The position numbers and the translations under genes are program-made. A stretch of 64,000 bases of DNA from Sphaerisporangium fuscum. GTDB taxonomy: Bacteria > Actinomycetota > Actinomycetes > Streptosporangiales > Streptosporangiaceae. The DNA lies in the NCBI RefSeq assembly GCF_018531465.1, contig NZ_JAHDTF010000004.1, positions 1 to 64,000 on the forward strand. The letters run 5' to 3'. The notes below the pieces were generated by a model, which had not been told where the DNA came from, ran no database searches, and was given only the letters and a program-made list of their open reading frames with translations. Shown piece by piece: positions 8,540-17,864 of this stretch (the first letter of the stretch is position 1; the number at the start of each line of letters is the position of its first letter).

Positions 8540-9325
8540 TCAGCCGCCGAGGCGCTTGAGCACCTCCTCGTGCAGCACGGGGTTCGCGCAGACCAGGCTG
8601 CCGCCGTCGACGTCCGCCGCACCCGACAGGTCGGTCCAGACCCCGCCCGCCTCCTCGATGATCACGGTGAGGGCCGCCATGTCCCAGGGGGACAGCTCGG
8701 GCTCGGCCGAGATGTCGACCGACCCCTCGGCCACCATCACGTGCGACCAGAAGTCGCCGTAGGCGCGGGTCCGCCAGACGGAGCGGGTGAGGTCGACGAA
8801 CTCGCCGAGCCGGCCGCGCTCCTCCCACCCGCCCAGGCTGGAGAAGGAGAACGACGCGTCCTGCAGGCGGCTCACCGACGACACCTGGCAGCGGGTGGCC
8901 TTGGTCAGGCTGCGGCCCGTCCAGGCGCCGCCGTCGCGGGCCGCCCACCAGCGGCGCCCGAGGGCCGGGGCCGAGACGACGCCGACCACCACCCGGCCGT
9001 GCTCCATCAGGGCGATGAGCGTCGCCCAGACCGGGACGCCGCGCACGTAGTTCTTGGTGCCGTCGATCGGGTCGATGATCCAGCAGCGTGAGCCGGACCC
9101 CTTCGTCGTGCCCATCTCCTCGCCGATGACGGTGTCGCGGGGGCGGGCCCGTCGCAGCGTGCCGCGGATGGCCTCCTCGACCGCCTGGTCGGCGTCGCTC
9201 ACCGGGGTCAGGTCGGGCTTGGTGTCGACTCGCAGGTCGACCGCCTTGAACCTGCGCATCGTGAGATCGTCGGCGCTGTCGGCCATCATGTGCGCCAGGC
9301 GGAGGTCGTCGCTGTAACCCGTCAC
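8540..9325 (-). CDS. hisN: Inositol monophosphatase-family histidinol-phosphatase
   Basis: 261 residues from the GTG at 9325 (VTGYSDDLRLAH), which matches the family N-terminus; the open frame further upstream is repeat DNA. The metal-binding motifs of the IMPase fold are present: EEMGTT (Glu of the first site), WIIDPIDGTKNYVRG (DPxDGT) and SPWDMAALTVIIEEAGG (WD...A). Actinobacterial HisN enzymes of this family remove phosphate from L-histidinol phosphate in histidine synthesis. Substrate cannot be proven from sequence; inositol-phosphate activity is the alternative. Confidence 0.85.
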   Translation of the reverse strand: MTGYSDDLRLAHMMADSADDLTMRRFKAVDLRVDTKPDLTPVSDADQAVEEAIRGTLRRARPRDTVIGEEMGTTKGSGSRCWIIDPIDGTKNYVRGVPVWATLIALMEHGRVVVGVVSAPALGRRWWAARDGGAWTGRSLTKATRCQVSSVSRLQDASFSFSSLGGWEERGRLGEFVDLTRSVWRTRAYGDFWSHVMVAEGSVDISAEPELSPWDMAALTVIIEEAGGVWTDLSGAADVDGGSLVCANPVLHEEVLKRLGG

Positions 9326-9375
9326 GAGGACAAACGCTATCGTGCCCGCCCCGGTTTGAGCAGTGCCGGACGTGC

Positions 9376-9575
9376 ATGGCCTCGCCTCCGCTCGGCGGGC
9401 TCGGGGCCTGCTTGAGGCGGCGGCTTTCGTCGTCGTACGGGCTCGTCCCTCACCCTCCCTCCTCCTCAAACCACCGCCGGCCCCGAGCCGGCTTGATGGC
9501 CTCGCCTCCGCTCGGCGGGCTCGGGGCCTGCTTGAGGCGGCGGCTTTCGTCGTCGTCCGGGCTCGTCCCTCACCC
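9376..9575. repeat. 80-bp direct repeat, 120-bp period, between hisN and rsgA
   Basis: 9376-9455 and 9496-9575 are identical except for one base (A at 9437, C at 9557). Each copy begins ATGGCCTCGCCTCCGCTCGG and contains CGGCGGGCTCGGGGCCTG. A related GC-rich word recurs at 13287-13318. Confidence 0.9.
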
Positions 9576-9593
9576 GAGCCGGACCCTGGCGCG

Positions 9594-10616
9594 TCAGTCG
9601 TCGTCGGGGGCGCCGTCGCGGCTGCCGAGGAGGCGGCGCAGTGACTCAAGGCTCGCCGCGTCGGCGTGGCCCTCCGCCACCCAGGTGTCCAGGGAGCACT
9701 CGGCGCTCCGGTGGCTGCATCCCTTCGGGCAGTGGACCGCGCCCTCGGCGAGCGCGGGGAAGGCCGCGAGCACGTTGTCGATCACGACGTGCCCGAGCCC
9801 GAAGCTGCGGACACCCGGTGTGTCGATGATCCAGCCGCCGCCGGGCAGTTCCAGGGCCACCGCCGAGCTCGAGGTGTGGCGTCCGCGGCCGGTCACCGCG
9901 TTGACGTGGGACACCGCCCGGTCGGCGTCGGGGACCAGGGCGTTGACCAGGGTCGACTTGCCCACCCCTGAGTGGCCGACGAGCACGTTGAGCCGGTCGT
10001 TGAGCCGGGAGCGAAGCTCGTCGAGCTCGCCGCCCTTCTGTACCACGACGTACGGCAGGCCGAGGGGCTCGTAGCGCGCCACGAGCTCGTCGGGGGTGGC
10101 GAGGTCGGCCTTGGTCAGGCAGAGCAGCGGGTCGATGTCGGCGTCGAAGGCCGCGACCAGCAGACGGTCGATCATGCGCGGCCGGGGTGGCGGGTCGGCC
10201 AGCGCCGTGACGATCACCAACTGGTCGGCGTTGGCCACGATCGGGCGCTCGACCTCGTCGGTGTCGTCGGCGCTGCGCCGCAGCATCGACGTGCGGGGCT
10301 CGACCCGGACGATGCGGGCGAGGGTGTCGGGAGTGCCGGAGGTGTCGCCCACCAGGCCCACGCGGTCGCCGACCACGATGCCCTTGCGGCCCAGCTCACG
10401 GGCCCGCATCGCCGTCACCTCGCGGGCGGCGTCCTTCTTGCGCCTGCGGCCGCCGGTGGCGTCACTCTCCACCAGGCAGGTGTAGCGGCCGCGGTCGACC
10501 GACACGACGAACCCCTCCACGGCGTCATCGTGCGCCGGACGGCGTCTGGTCCTCGGCCGCGACCCCTTGCCGGGCCGGACCCGCACGTCCTCCTCGTCGT
10601 ACTCGCGTCGTCTCAG
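9594..10616 (-). CDS. rsgA: Ribosome small subunit-dependent GTPase A
   Basis: About 340 residues. A late 30S-assembly GTPase. N-terminal OB domain, then a circularly permuted GTPase with motif order G4 (LTKAD), G1 ([10 protein letters not shown]) and G3 (DTPG), and a C-terminal zinc knuckle ([13 protein letters not shown]). Start choice: a CTG at 10616 has GGAGG seven bases upstream and overlaps the aroA stop; it gives an N-terminus [16 protein letters not shown] that fits the family. Other candidates are GTG 10643 (inside aroA, no SD) and GTG 10586. Translational coupling with aroA is evident. Confidence 0.92.
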   Translation of the reverse strand: MRRREYDEEDVRVRPGKGSRPRTRRRPAHDDAVEGFVVSVDRGRYTCLVESDATGGRRRKKDAAREVTAMRARELGRKGIVVGDRVGLVGDTSGTPDTLARIVRVEPRTSMLRRSADDTDEVERPIVANADQLVIVTALADPPPRPRMIDRLLVAAFDADIDPLLCLTKADLATPDELVARYEPLGLPYVVVQKGGELDELRSRLNDRLNVLVGHSGVGKSTLVNALVPDADRAVSHVNAVTGRGRHTSSSAVALELPGGGWIIDTPGVRSFGLGHVVIDNVLAAFPALAEGAVHCPKGCSHRSAECSLDTWVAEGHADAASLESLRRLLGSRDGAPDDD

Positions 10617-11890
10617 CGGCCTTCCTCCAACATCAGCGCCCACATGCGGGCGAACTCGGGAAGGGTCTTGGCCGTGGTCGCGATGTCCTCCACCTGGACC
10701 CCGGGGACGGCCAGGCCGATCACCGCTCCGGCCGTCGCCATCCGGTGGTCGGCGTAGCTGTGGAAGACCCCGGCGCGCAGCGGACGCGGACGGATCTCGA
10801 GGCCGTCGGGGGTCTCGGTCACGTCGCCGCCGAGCCGGTTGATCTCGGTGGCCAGCGCGGCGAGCCGGTCGGTCTCGTGCCCCCTGATGTGGGCCACGCC
10901 GCGCAGCGTGCTCGGTGAGGTCGCCAGCGCCGCGAGGGCGGCGAGCGTGGGCGTCAGCTCACTGACGTCGTGCAGGTCGGCGTCGATGCCCTGGATGCTC
11001 GCGCCGCCGGTGACCTTCAGGCCTTGCGGGGTGCGGGTGACCGTCGCGCCCATGCGCGGCAGCAGCGAGCGCAGCTCGTCGCCGCCCTGGGTGGTCTCCT
11101 CGGGCCAGTCGGGGATGGTCACCGTGCCGCCGGTGACGAGCGCGGCGGCCAGGAACGGCGCGGCGTTCGAAAGATCGGGCTCGACGGTGAGGTCGCGGGC
11201 CGCGACGGGCCCCGGCTCGACCCGCCAGACGTCGGGCTCGGAATCGTCGACCCGCACCCCGGCGGCGCGCAGCATCTGCACCGTCATCTGGATGTGCGGC
11301 ATGGACGGCACCGGCGGGCCGTCGTGGCGTACCGTCACGCCTTTGTCGAAGCGGGCGGCGGCCAGCAGCAGCCCCGACACCAGCTGCGAGGACGCCGAGG
11401 CGTCGAGCGTGACCTCGCCACCGGAGATCGGGCCCCTGACGGTGAACGGCAGGGCGTCACCGTCGACGGTGGCGCCGAGGGACCGCAGCGCGCCGAGGAT
11501 CGGGCCCATCGGCCGCTTGCGGGCGTGCGGGTCGCCGTCGAAGGACACCTCGCCGTCGGCGAGCGCCGCCACCGGCGGGACGAAGCGCATCACCGTGCCG
11601 GCGAGGCCGACGTCGATCGACGCGCCGCCGCGTACCGGGCCCGGGACGACGTGCCAGTCGGTGCCGGAGGGGCTTTCGTCCGAGGGGGTCAGCTCCGCGC
11701 CCAGGGCTCGCAGGGCCGCCACCATAAGGTCGGCGTCGCGGCTGCGCAGGGCCCGCCGCACGGTGCTCGGACCATCGGCGAGCGCGGCGAGCAGGAGGGC
11801 GCGGTTCGTCACCGACTTGGACCCGGGCAGCCGCACGACGGCGTCGACGGGACCGGTCGCCTCGGGCGCGGGCCACAGGGGAGCTGACAT
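10613..11890 (-). CDS. aroA: 3-phosphoshikimate 1-carboxyvinyltransferase (EPSP synthase)
   Basis: 425 residues. Catalyses EPSP formation from shikimate-3-phosphate and PEP. The substrate loop [18 protein letters not shown] is at the N-terminus, GTVMRF and [12 protein letters not shown] near 100-130, and the C-terminal domain shows [13 protein letters not shown] and YADHRMA. The ATG at 11890 starts at [11 protein letters not shown], fitting the family; the frame extends upstream without similarity. Operon aroA-rsgA on the minus strand. Confidence 0.96.
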   Translation of the reverse strand: MSAPLWPAPEATGPVDAVVRLPGSKSVTNRALLLAALADGPSTVRRALRSRDADLMVAALRALGAELTPSDESPSGTDWHVVPGPVRGGASIDVGLAGTVMRFVPPVAALADGEVSFDGDPHARKRPMGPILGALRSLGATVDGDALPFTVRGPISGGEVTLDASASSQLVSGLLLAAARFDKGVTVRHDGPPVPSMPHIQMTVQMLRAAGVRVDDSEPDVWRVEPGPVAARDLTVEPDLSNAAPFLAAALVTGGTVTIPDWPEETTQGGDELRSLLPRMGATVTRTPQGLKVTGGASIQGIDADLHDVSELTPTLAALAALATSPSTLRGVAHIRGHETDRLAALATEINRLGGDVTETPDGLEIRPRPLRAGVFHSYADHRMATAGAVIGLAVPGVQVEDIATTAKTLPEFARMWALMLEEGR

Positions 11891-12011
11891 ACCTCCGAGC
11901 CTACCGGGACCCTTCCCCGCAAAGGGATGACGCACGCCGACCGCTCCCCGCCGTGAGACGGGGGAGGGCATGTCTGTCCGGGAACGGCCGAGCGGTGGCA
12001 GGCTAGTGCCC

Positions 12012-12755
12012 ATGTGTGGCAGATACGCGTCGGCACGCAAGCGACAGGAGTTGCTGGAGGAGTTCCAGGTGGGCCTCGACGGCACCTCCGCCGAGCTCCC
12101 GGCCGACTACAACGTCGCCCCCACCAAGAGGGTCTACGCCGTGCTCACCCGTCCCGAGGAGCAGGCCGCCGAGGCGAAGGCCGAGCCCGTCAGGCAGCTC
12201 CAGGTGCTGAAGTGGGGGCTGGTGCCGAGCTGGGCCAAGGACCCCTCCATCGGCAACCGCATGATCAACGCGCGGCTGGAGACGCTCGCCGAGAAGCCGT
12301 CCTTCCGCCGCGCCTTCGCCCACCGCAGGTGCCTGCTGCCCGCCGACGGCTACTACGAGTGGTACAGGGCCGACAAGAAGACCAAGCAGCCCTACTTCAT
12401 CCACCCGGAGGACGGCGGGGTGATGGCCATGGCGGGGTTGTACGAGTACTGGAAGGACCCCACGCGGGCCGACGACGACCCGTTGAAGTGGCTGGTCACC
12501 TGCACCGTCATCACGACCACCGCCGAGGACCACCTGGGCCACATCCACGACCGCATGCCGCTGATCATGAAGCCCGACATGTGGTCCGACTGGCTCGACC
12601 CGGCGCTCACCGAACCCGACAAGGTGCTCGACCTGCTCGCCTCCGCCCCGCCGAGCGGGCTGGTGGCCTACCCGGTGTCGAGCGAGGTGAACAGCGTCAG
12701 GAACAACGGCCCCCACCTCATCGACCCCGAGAGCCCCGAGACGCAACTGTTTTAG
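12012..12755 (+). CDS. SRAP-domain abasic-site DNA crosslinking protein (YedK/HMCES family)
   Basis: 247 residues beginning MCGRYA. Cys2 (exposed after Met removal) is the residue that forms a thiazolidine crosslink to abasic sites in single-stranded DNA in this family. Other conserved elements: [42 protein letters not shown] and HDRMPLI. Full length. Divergent from aroA. Confidence 0.93.
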   Translation: MCGRYASARKRQELLEEFQVGLDGTSAELPADYNVAPTKRVYAVLTRPEEQAAEAKAEPVRQLQVLKWGLVPSWAKDPSIGNRMINARLETLAEKPSFRRAFAHRRCLLPADGYYEWYRADKKTKQPYFIHPEDGGVMAMAGLYEYWKDPTRADDDPLKWLVTCTVITTTAEDHLGHIHDRMPLIMKPDMWSDWLDPALTEPDKVLDLLASAPPSGLVAYPVSSEVNSVRNNGPHLIDPESPETQLF

Positions 12756-12938
12756 GAACGTCGGCAAAAGCCTGGGTCACAGCGGTGTAAGAAGCGTGCC
12801 GAACGGGCATCCGAACAGGAAAGCGATGGCTCGTGCGCGAACAGTCACCGCAACTGCCAAGTCTTCCCAAGAGCCAGGCGGGAGTTCCGGGGGTTCCCGC
12901 CGAGGCCGTGTCCCGTTTCTTCCCGGAGGTGCGGATTC

Positions 12939-13271
12939 GTGGACGTCGCGACCGCTCGGGCACAGTTGGAGAGCATGCTGGCCGAACTCGATCGGTCCAT
13001 CGCGGTGCTGAAAGGTGATCCGGGGGCCGTCGACGACAGATCGGCCGCCGACGCCGGGTCCGACCTCACCGACGCCGACCGCGCCCAGGCCATGATCGAC
13101 GTGGCCACCCGGCAGCGTACGGCGGTGCTCGACGCGCTCAAGCGCATCGACGCGGGCGTGTACGGCCGGTGCGTCGACTGCGGCAAGCCCGTCCCTGAGG
13201 GCCGCCTGGCGGCACGCCCCGAGGCGGCCCGCTGCGTGGAGTGCCAGTCGAAGCGCGAACGCCGCCGCTGA
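12939..13271 (+). CDS. TraR/DksA-type C4 zinc-finger protein
   Basis: 110 residues from GTG 12939, which has GGAGGT eight bases upstream. An N-terminal helical hairpin (LESMLAELDRSIAVLKG) carries acidic tips (SDLTDADRA), and the C-terminal zinc finger is GRCVDCGKPVPEGRL...CVECQSKRERRR. The four-Cys finger and coiled coil match the DksA/TraR/RbpA-like group that enters the RNA polymerase secondary channel. Regulatory target unknown. Confidence 0.85.
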   Translation: MDVATARAQLESMLAELDRSIAVLKGDPGAVDDRSAADAGSDLTDADRAQAMIDVATRQRTAVLDALKRIDAGVYGRCVDCGKPVPEGRLAARPEAARCVECQSKRERRR

Positions 13272-13286
13272 AGTGCTCGGGGAGAC

Positions 13287-13318
13287 CCGAGCCCGCCGAG
13301 CGGAGCGGAGCGAGGCAG
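13287..13318. repeat. Dispersed GC-rich word related to the hisN-rsgA repeat
   Basis: The segment contains CCCGAGCCCGCCGAGCGGAG, whose reverse complement corresponds closely to the core of the 9376/9496 repeat, and it lies in the same kind of intergenic position. Confidence 0.5.
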
Positions 13319-13328
13319 ATGAACACGG

Positions 13329-14081
13329 CTAGCCCGGCCTGCGGGCGCTCGCCACCAGGTGGATGCCGACGGTGTCGTCGTCGTCAGGGTGGGCGTCGAG
13401 CTCGGTGCGCACCAGCCAGTTCAGCGCGCGGGCGTCCGCGGCGAGGACGTGGTCGACGGTCGAGGGCGACAGCACCGTGCGCGGCCGGATCCACTCCACC
13501 TCCAGGCCGGCGTCGACGAGCAGCTCGCGCAGCTGGACGCTGCTGAAGCAGCGGGTGATGCTGCCGTCGGGCCACGGCACGAGCATCACCTCGCCCGTGC
13601 CGGTCTGGCAGAGGTGGGCCCAGTAGTTCTGCTCGGCCATGATCGCCATGCCGAGCACCAGCGAGTCGACGCAGGCCAGCACGCGACCGCCCGGCTTGAG
13701 GACGCGCACGACGTCCTCCATGGTCGACTCGGCCATCAGCTCCAGCGACAGCGCGCGCTCCTCGGCCACGACCGCGTCGACGGAGGCGTCCGGAAGGAAG
13801 CCGAGGTCGTCGGCGCGGACCCTGCGGATCCTCTGCTTCCCCGCCCCGTTCAGCGACGGATCGGCGGGACGCCGGAAGTCGACCATCTCGATGACATGGT
13901 GCCCGGCCCGGGCCGCCTGCGCGGGCCAGCGACCCCGCCCGCCGGACAGGTCGAGGAGGAGTCCGGGCTTCTGGGGGAGCCATCGTCGCAGCTGCTCGGC
14001 CACGACGGCGTGATAGAAGGTCCAGTACGGCCCGAGCGCGCTGGTTGAGCCGTTCAGTTCGCTGGCTGGGATGGGCAGCAC
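13329..14081 (-). CDS. Class I SAM-dependent methyltransferase
   Basis: 250 residues. The SAM-binding motif I is degenerate but clear ([14 protein letters not shown]), with VIEMVDF at the acidic beta-2 end, [14 protein letters not shown] as motif II and a [14 protein letters not shown] motif III. This matches the Methyltransf_11/25 fold. No substrate can be named. It reads toward the DksA-like gene and is divergent from sigR. Confidence 0.75.
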   Translation of the reverse strand: MLPIPASELNGSTSALGPYWTFYHAVVAEQLRRWLPQKPGLLLDLSGGRGRWPAQAARAGHHVIEMVDFRRPADPSLNGAGKQRIRRVRADDLGFLPDASVDAVVAEERALSLELMAESTMEDVVRVLKPGGRVLACVDSLVLGMAIMAEQNYWAHLCQTGTGEVMLVPWPDGSITRCFSSVQLRELLVDAGLEVEWIRPRTVLSPSTVDHVLAADARALNWLVRTELDAHPDDDDTVGIHLVASARRPG

Positions 14082-14176
14082 AAGTGGCTCCTGGACGGTC
14101 GGGGCTCCGGGGAATCGCTACCAGCCGGTACGTATCTTTTTCCCCGTACCGGGTCCTTCGTCACCTTCTAGTTACC

Positions 14177-14203
14177 GGGAACAGATGCTATGCCCCGCGT
14201 GTT
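14177..14203 (+). promoter_or_regulatory. Sigma-R type promoter of sigR
   Basis: GGGAAC (14177-14182), exactly 18 bases, then GTT (14201-14203) matches the sigma-R/SigH consensus GGAAT-N18-GTT. The predicted start is near 14211, about 30 bases before the sigR ATG, implying positive autoregulation under disulfide stress. Confidence 0.75.
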
Positions 14204-14239
14204 GCAGACGGGCGTAAACACGCTAGGAGGTTCCGTCCC

Positions 14240-14923
14240 ATGCTGGTGGCCGAGGTCGGCGATCGGGCGCTCGTAGAGGAGCCGGTATTCTCGGCTCTGT
14301 ACGGCGCGTTTAAGGGGGTGGGTCCGGTCTCCAAGATAGCCGAGGAGACTCTGGAGCAACGCAGTGAGCGGTTCGAGCGCGACGCCATGCCGTACCTCGA
14401 TCAGCTCTACTCCGCGGCGCTCCGGATGACCAGGAATCCCGCGGATGCGGAGGACCTTCTTCAGGACACCTTCGCCAAGGCCTTCGGGTCCTTCCACCAG
14501 TTCCAGGAAGGCACCAACCTCAAGGCCTGGCTGTACCGCATCCTCACCAACACCTTCATCAACAGCTACCGCAAGAAGCAGCGGGAGCCGAAGCAGGCCG
14601 GCACCGAGGAGATCGAAGACTGGCAGCTCGCGCGTGCGGAGTCGCACACGTCGGCCGGTCTGAAGTCCGCCGAGGTGGAGGCGCTCGAGCACCTCCCCGA
14701 CAGCGACGTCAAGAACGCGCTGGCCGAGCTTCCCGAAGATTTCCGGATCGCGGTCTATCTCGCCGACGTCGAGGGCTTTCCTTACAAGGAGATCGCCGAC
14801 ATCATGGGCACCCCCATCGGGACCGTGATGTCCCGCCTGCACCGCGGGCGACGCCAGCTGCGGACGCAACTCGAGGACTACGCACGCGAACGCGGGCTTG
14901 TGCGATCGGAGGAGCCGTCGTGA
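14240..14923 (+). CDS. sigR: Thiol-oxidative-stress ECF sigma factor SigR (SigH)
   Basis: 227 residues from ATG 14240, preceded by AGGAGG with 9-nt spacing. Region 2 ([20 protein letters not shown] ... [14 protein letters not shown]) and region 4 ([20 protein letters not shown] ... [18 protein letters not shown]) are complete. Sigma-R directs thioredoxin, mycothiol and protein quality-control genes after disulfide stress and is held by RsrA. The frame is open upstream to 14045, so a longer isoform is possible. Confidence 0.95.
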   Translation: MLVAEVGDRALVEEPVFSALYGAFKGVGPVSKIAEETLEQRSERFERDAMPYLDQLYSAALRMTRNPADAEDLLQDTFAKAFGSFHQFQEGTNLKAWLYRILTNTFINSYRKKQREPKQAGTEEIEDWQLARAESHTSAGLKSAEVEALEHLPDSDVKNALAELPEDFRIAVYLADVEGFPYKEIADIMGTPIGTVMSRLHRGRRQLRTQLEDYARERGLVRSEEPS

Positions 14924-15003
14924 CGGAGCGCGGTGATATTGAGTCGTCGGCCGTGACCGGCCGCGGGCGCGGCGCCGGCGCCTTGGTGAGGTGTTGGGCA
15001 TGA
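14920..15003 (+). CDS. 27-codon ORF bridging sigR and rsrA
   Basis: GTG 14920 overlaps the sigR stop (GTGA), has GGAGGAG just upstream, and its TGA (15001-15003) overlaps the rsrA start (ATGA). The peptide is short and Gly/Arg-rich in the middle. It could serve only to couple translation of the anti-sigma factor to the sigma factor. No homology is claimed. Confidence 0.4.
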   Translation: MTERGDIESSAVTGRGRGAGALVRCWA

Positions 15004-15266
15004 GCTGTGGGAAGCCGCACGACACCGACTGCGGCGAAGTGCTCGAAAGGGTCTACACCTTTCTCGATGGCGAGCTCGACGAGCGGCGGCGGGCCGACAT
15101 CCGCCAGCACCTCGACGAGTGCGGGCCCTGCCTGGAGGAGTACGGCCTCGAGAAGGCCGTGAAGCAGCTGATCGCCAAGCACTGTGGGTGTGACACCGTG
15201 CCCGAGGATCTCCGGGCCAAGGTGCTCAAGCGCATCGAGGCGGTCCGCTCCGAGATGGCGGAGTGA
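15000..15266 (+). CDS. rsrA: Zinc-binding redox anti-sigma factor RsrA
   Basis: 88 residues starting [13 protein letters not shown]. The ZAS motif H37-X3-C41-X2-C44 (HLDECGPC) plus Cys3 and Cys11 are at the positions known for RsrA/RshA. Oxidation of these thiols releases zinc and sigma-R. The region after 55 carries CGCD, typical of the family. Start ATG 15000 overlaps the preceding short ORF. Confidence 0.95.
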   Translation: MSCGKPHDTDCGEVLERVYTFLDGELDERRRADIRQHLDECGPCLEEYGLEKAVKQLIAKHCGCDTVPEDLRAKVLKRIEAVRSEMAE

Positions 15267-15294
15267 CGTCGGGCCGGTCCCCTAAAATGCCGGG

Positions 15295-16227
15295 ATGCGG
15301 GTACTTGTAACCGGCGGCGCCGGCTTCATCGGATCGACCCTGGTCGATCGGCTTCTCGCCGACGGGCACGAAGTCGCCGTCGTGGACGACCTGTCGTCGG
15401 GGTCGAGGGGCAACCTCTCGGCCGCGATGGAAAGTGAGGCGTTCGAGCTGCACGAGCTCGACGTCACCGATCCCGCGCTGACCGACCTGACCCGAAACCT
15501 GCGGCCCGAGGTGGTCTGCCACCTCGCCGCCCAGATCAGCGTGCGCAGGAGCGTGGCCGACCCCGTGGCCGACGCGCGGCTCAACGTCGAGGGCACGGTC
15601 AACGTCCTCTCGGCGGCGCGGGCCGCGGGCGTGCGGAAGGTCGTCTACGCCTCGTCGGTCGCGGTGTACGGCCGGCCCGCCGTGATCCCCGTCCCGGGCG
15701 ACGCGGCGACCGACCCGCGTTCACCGTACGCCGCGTCCAAGCTCAGCGGCGAGATCTACCTGTCGATGTTCAGGGCGCTGCACGGCCTGCAGTACACCTC
15801 GCTGGTGCTGTCGAACGTCTACGGCCCGCGCCAGTCGCCCGAGGGCGAGGCGGGCGTGGTGTCGATCTTCACCGACGCCCTGCTGCGCGGCGCGCCGACC
15901 GTGGTGTACGGCGACGGCTCCCAGACCCGCGACTACATCTTCGTCGAGGACGTCGTCGACGGCTTCGTGCGCGCGTGCGGCGAGGCGGGCGACGGCGGGA
16001 GGTTCAACCTCGGTACCGGTGTGCAGACGACCGACCGCGAGCTGCACTCCCTGGTGGCCGCCGCCGCCGGGGCGCCCGACGAGCCGAGGTTCGAGCCGCC
16101 GCGCCTGGGCGACCTGCCCGCCATGGCCGTCGACCCCGCCCCGGCCCTCGCCGCCCTCGGCTGGCGCCCCCGCACCGACCTTCTCGACGGTCTCAAGGCC
16201 ACCGTCGAATGGGCGAGATCGCGTTAG
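15295..16227 (+). CDS. NAD-dependent sugar epimerase/dehydratase (GalE-like)
   Basis: 310 residues, extended short-chain dehydrogenase. N-terminal Rossmann motif VTGGAGFIGS, DDLSSGSRGN, LAAQISVRRSV, the active-site Ser-Tyr-Lys set ASSVAVYG...SPYAASK, then SNVYGPRQ and a C-terminal DYIFVEDVVDG. These features fit UDP-glucose 4-epimerase or a related nucleotide-sugar epimerase of cell-wall/glycan synthesis. Substrate not determined. It starts 28 bp after rsrA. Confidence 0.85.
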   Translation: MRVLVTGGAGFIGSTLVDRLLADGHEVAVVDDLSSGSRGNLSAAMESEAFELHELDVTDPALTDLTRNLRPEVVCHLAAQISVRRSVADPVADARLNVEGTVNVLSAARAAGVRKVVYASSVAVYGRPAVIPVPGDAATDPRSPYAASKLSGEIYLSMFRALHGLQYTSLVLSNVYGPRQSPEGEAGVVSIFTDALLRGAPTVVYGDGSQTRDYIFVEDVVDGFVRACGEAGDGGRFNLGTGVQTTDRELHSLVAAAAGAPDEPRFEPPRLGDLPAMAVDPAPALAALGWRPRTDLLDGLKATVEWARSR

Positions 16228-16332
16228 CTCCTGGTAGTGGTTTGATTACGCTTTGGATGCGATTCTTCGACTTCCCGGCCTGCCCATCCCCGTTTCTGTA
16301 GCCTGAAGCCCGACTCAATGGGGAGGCGGCAC

Positions 16333-16476
16333 ATGATGAAGGCAATGGCCACACGCATCGTGGCGGCCATGGGAAGCGGTGGCTTCGGATGGGTTCTCAT
16401 CGCTCTCGGCGCCGCGGCTCTGGCGGCCGTCTCGAAGGGCGCGATCCCCGTGCCCTCGGGAATCTCCTGGACCTGA
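16333..16476 (+). CDS. Small hydrophobic protein (47 residues)
   Basis: ATG at 16333 follows GGGGAGG. The product has a basic N-terminus (MMKAMATRIVAAMG) and one membrane segment (GWVLIALGAAALAAVSKG). It sits 32 bp before the HD-GYP gene on the same strand. No family recognised; a small membrane partner is possible. Confidence 0.5.
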   Translation: MMKAMATRIVAAMGSGGFGWVLIALGAAALAAVSKGAIPVPSGISWT

Positions 16477-16508
16477 GCGCGTGCGCGTGACGGTCCGAGG
16501 CGGCGGCA

Positions 16509-17864
16509 GTGCGTGATCTACCCTGGCCGGCGAAGGTCTACCTCGTCGCGACCGTCACGGCGGCCGCGGCGCTGATCGGCCGGGGTCTTCTCATCCCCGG
16601 GCACCTCAGCGGGCACGAGTGGCCCACGCTGCTCGTGCTGGCGTTGCTGTTCCTGGTCTGCGAATCGGTGCCGACGCTGCTCAACGTCGAGCAGGCGGCG
16701 ATGTCGGTCAGCTTCTCCGCGGCCCTGGCCGCGGTGGTCCTGGTGGGCGACGTCGGCGCGGCCCTGGTCGGGGCCACGGCGGTGCTCAGCGTGCGCCCCG
16801 GCCTGCCGCTTCACAAGCGGTTGTTCAACGGGGCGCAGTTCGCCATCTGCGGGTACGCCGCGGGGTGGGTCTTCGAGCGGCTCGGCGGCCACCAGGAGAT
16901 CCCGAACGTCGGCACGTTCACCGACCTGCTGGTGCCGTTCGCGGGCGCGGCGGCGGTCTTCGTCCCGCTCAACTTCGTGCTGTTCGCGGTCATGCTGTCG
17001 CTGGCCGGGCGGCTGCGCACCGGCGAGGTGCCGCTGCGGGGGCTCGCCCAGTTCCTCGCGTCCTACTTCGGGTACGCCACGTTCGGCCTGCTGATCGCCG
17101 GGCTGTGGGCCACCGTGCAGTCGATCTCGGCGGTGCTCGTGCTGCTGCCGCTGTTCGTCGCGCGCTGGGCCTTCGGCCAGTACCTCGCCCAGCAGCGTTC
17201 CTACGACGCGACCATCGCCGCGCTCTGCCAGGCCGTGGAGACCAAGGACTACTACACGCGCGGCCACTGCATGCGCGTGTCGAGCGCCTCCACGATGATC
17301 GCACAGGAGATCGGCATGGGACCCGAGCGCATGCGCGCGATCGGTTACGCCGGCATGCTCCACGACGTGGGCAAGCTCGGCGTCCCCACCAAGGTGCTGC
17401 AGAAGGAAGGCCGGCTCACCGAGGAGGAGTACGCCGCGATCCAGCTCCACCCGATGCGCGGCCTGGAGATCGTGCGGGGCATCGACTTCCTCGACGAGGC
17501 CTTCGCCGGCATCATGCACCACCACGAGCGTCACGACGGCGGGGGCTACCCCATGGGCCTGGCCGGGGCCGAGATCCCCGAGTTCGCCCGCATCATCGCC
17601 GTCGCCGACGCGTTCGACTCCATGACCTCCGACCGGTCCTACCGCAAGGCGAAGTCGATCGAGGAGGCGCTCACCGAGCTCCGCAAGGGAGCGGGCACGC
17701 AGTTCGACCCCGTCATGGTCGGGGCGTTCATCAGGGCCGTCGACCGGCGCGGCTGGGATCCTCCCCGCAGGGTGACCGAGCCCCCGGCAGGCGAGGCGGT
17801 GGAGACCGCCGCCAAGGACCACGACGATCCCACCATGCCCATCGAAGTGGCCTCCGAGCGGTGA
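16509..17864 (+). CDS. Membrane HD-GYP domain phosphohydrolase
   Basis: 451 residues. About seven hydrophobic segments fill residues 8-225, followed by a cytoplasmic HD-GYP domain: HCMRVSSAS, GMLHDVGKLG (HD pair near residue 284), ...HPMRGLEIV, IMHHHERHDGGGYPMGL (HHE and GYP) and VADAFDSMTSDRSYRK. Canonical residues are all present, so c-di-GMP or cyclic-dinucleotide hydrolysis is plausible. GTG start at 16509. Its stop overlaps the next HD gene as GTGA. Confidence 0.88.
   Translation: MRDLPWPAKVYLVATVTAAAALIGRGLLIPGHLSGHEWPTLLVLALLFLVCESVPTLLNVEQAAMSVSFSAALAAVVLVGDVGAALVGATAVLSVRPGLPLHKRLFNGAQFAICGYAAGWVFERLGGHQEIPNVGTFTDLLVPFAGAAAVFVPLNFVLFAVMLSLAGRLRTGEVPLRGLAQFLASYFGYATFGLLIAGLWATVQSISAVLVLLPLFVARWAFGQYLAQQRSYDATIAALCQAVETKDYYTRGHCMRVSSASTMIAQEIGMGPERMRAIGYAGMLHDVGKLGVPTKVLQKEGRLTEEEYAAIQLHPMRGLEIVRGIDFLDEAFAGIMHHHERHDGGGYPMGLAGAEIPEFARIIAVADAFDSMTSDRSYRKAKSIEEALTELRKGAGTQFDPVMVGAFIRAVDRRGWDPPRRVTEPPAGEAVETAAKDHDDPTMPIEVASER

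Noticed and set aside
16619..17860. Open frame making the second HD protein appear 839 residues long.
   Set aside because: The upstream part is Arg/Pro-rich and overlaps the real HD-GYP gene; the GTG at 17861 with GTGA overlap is the real start.
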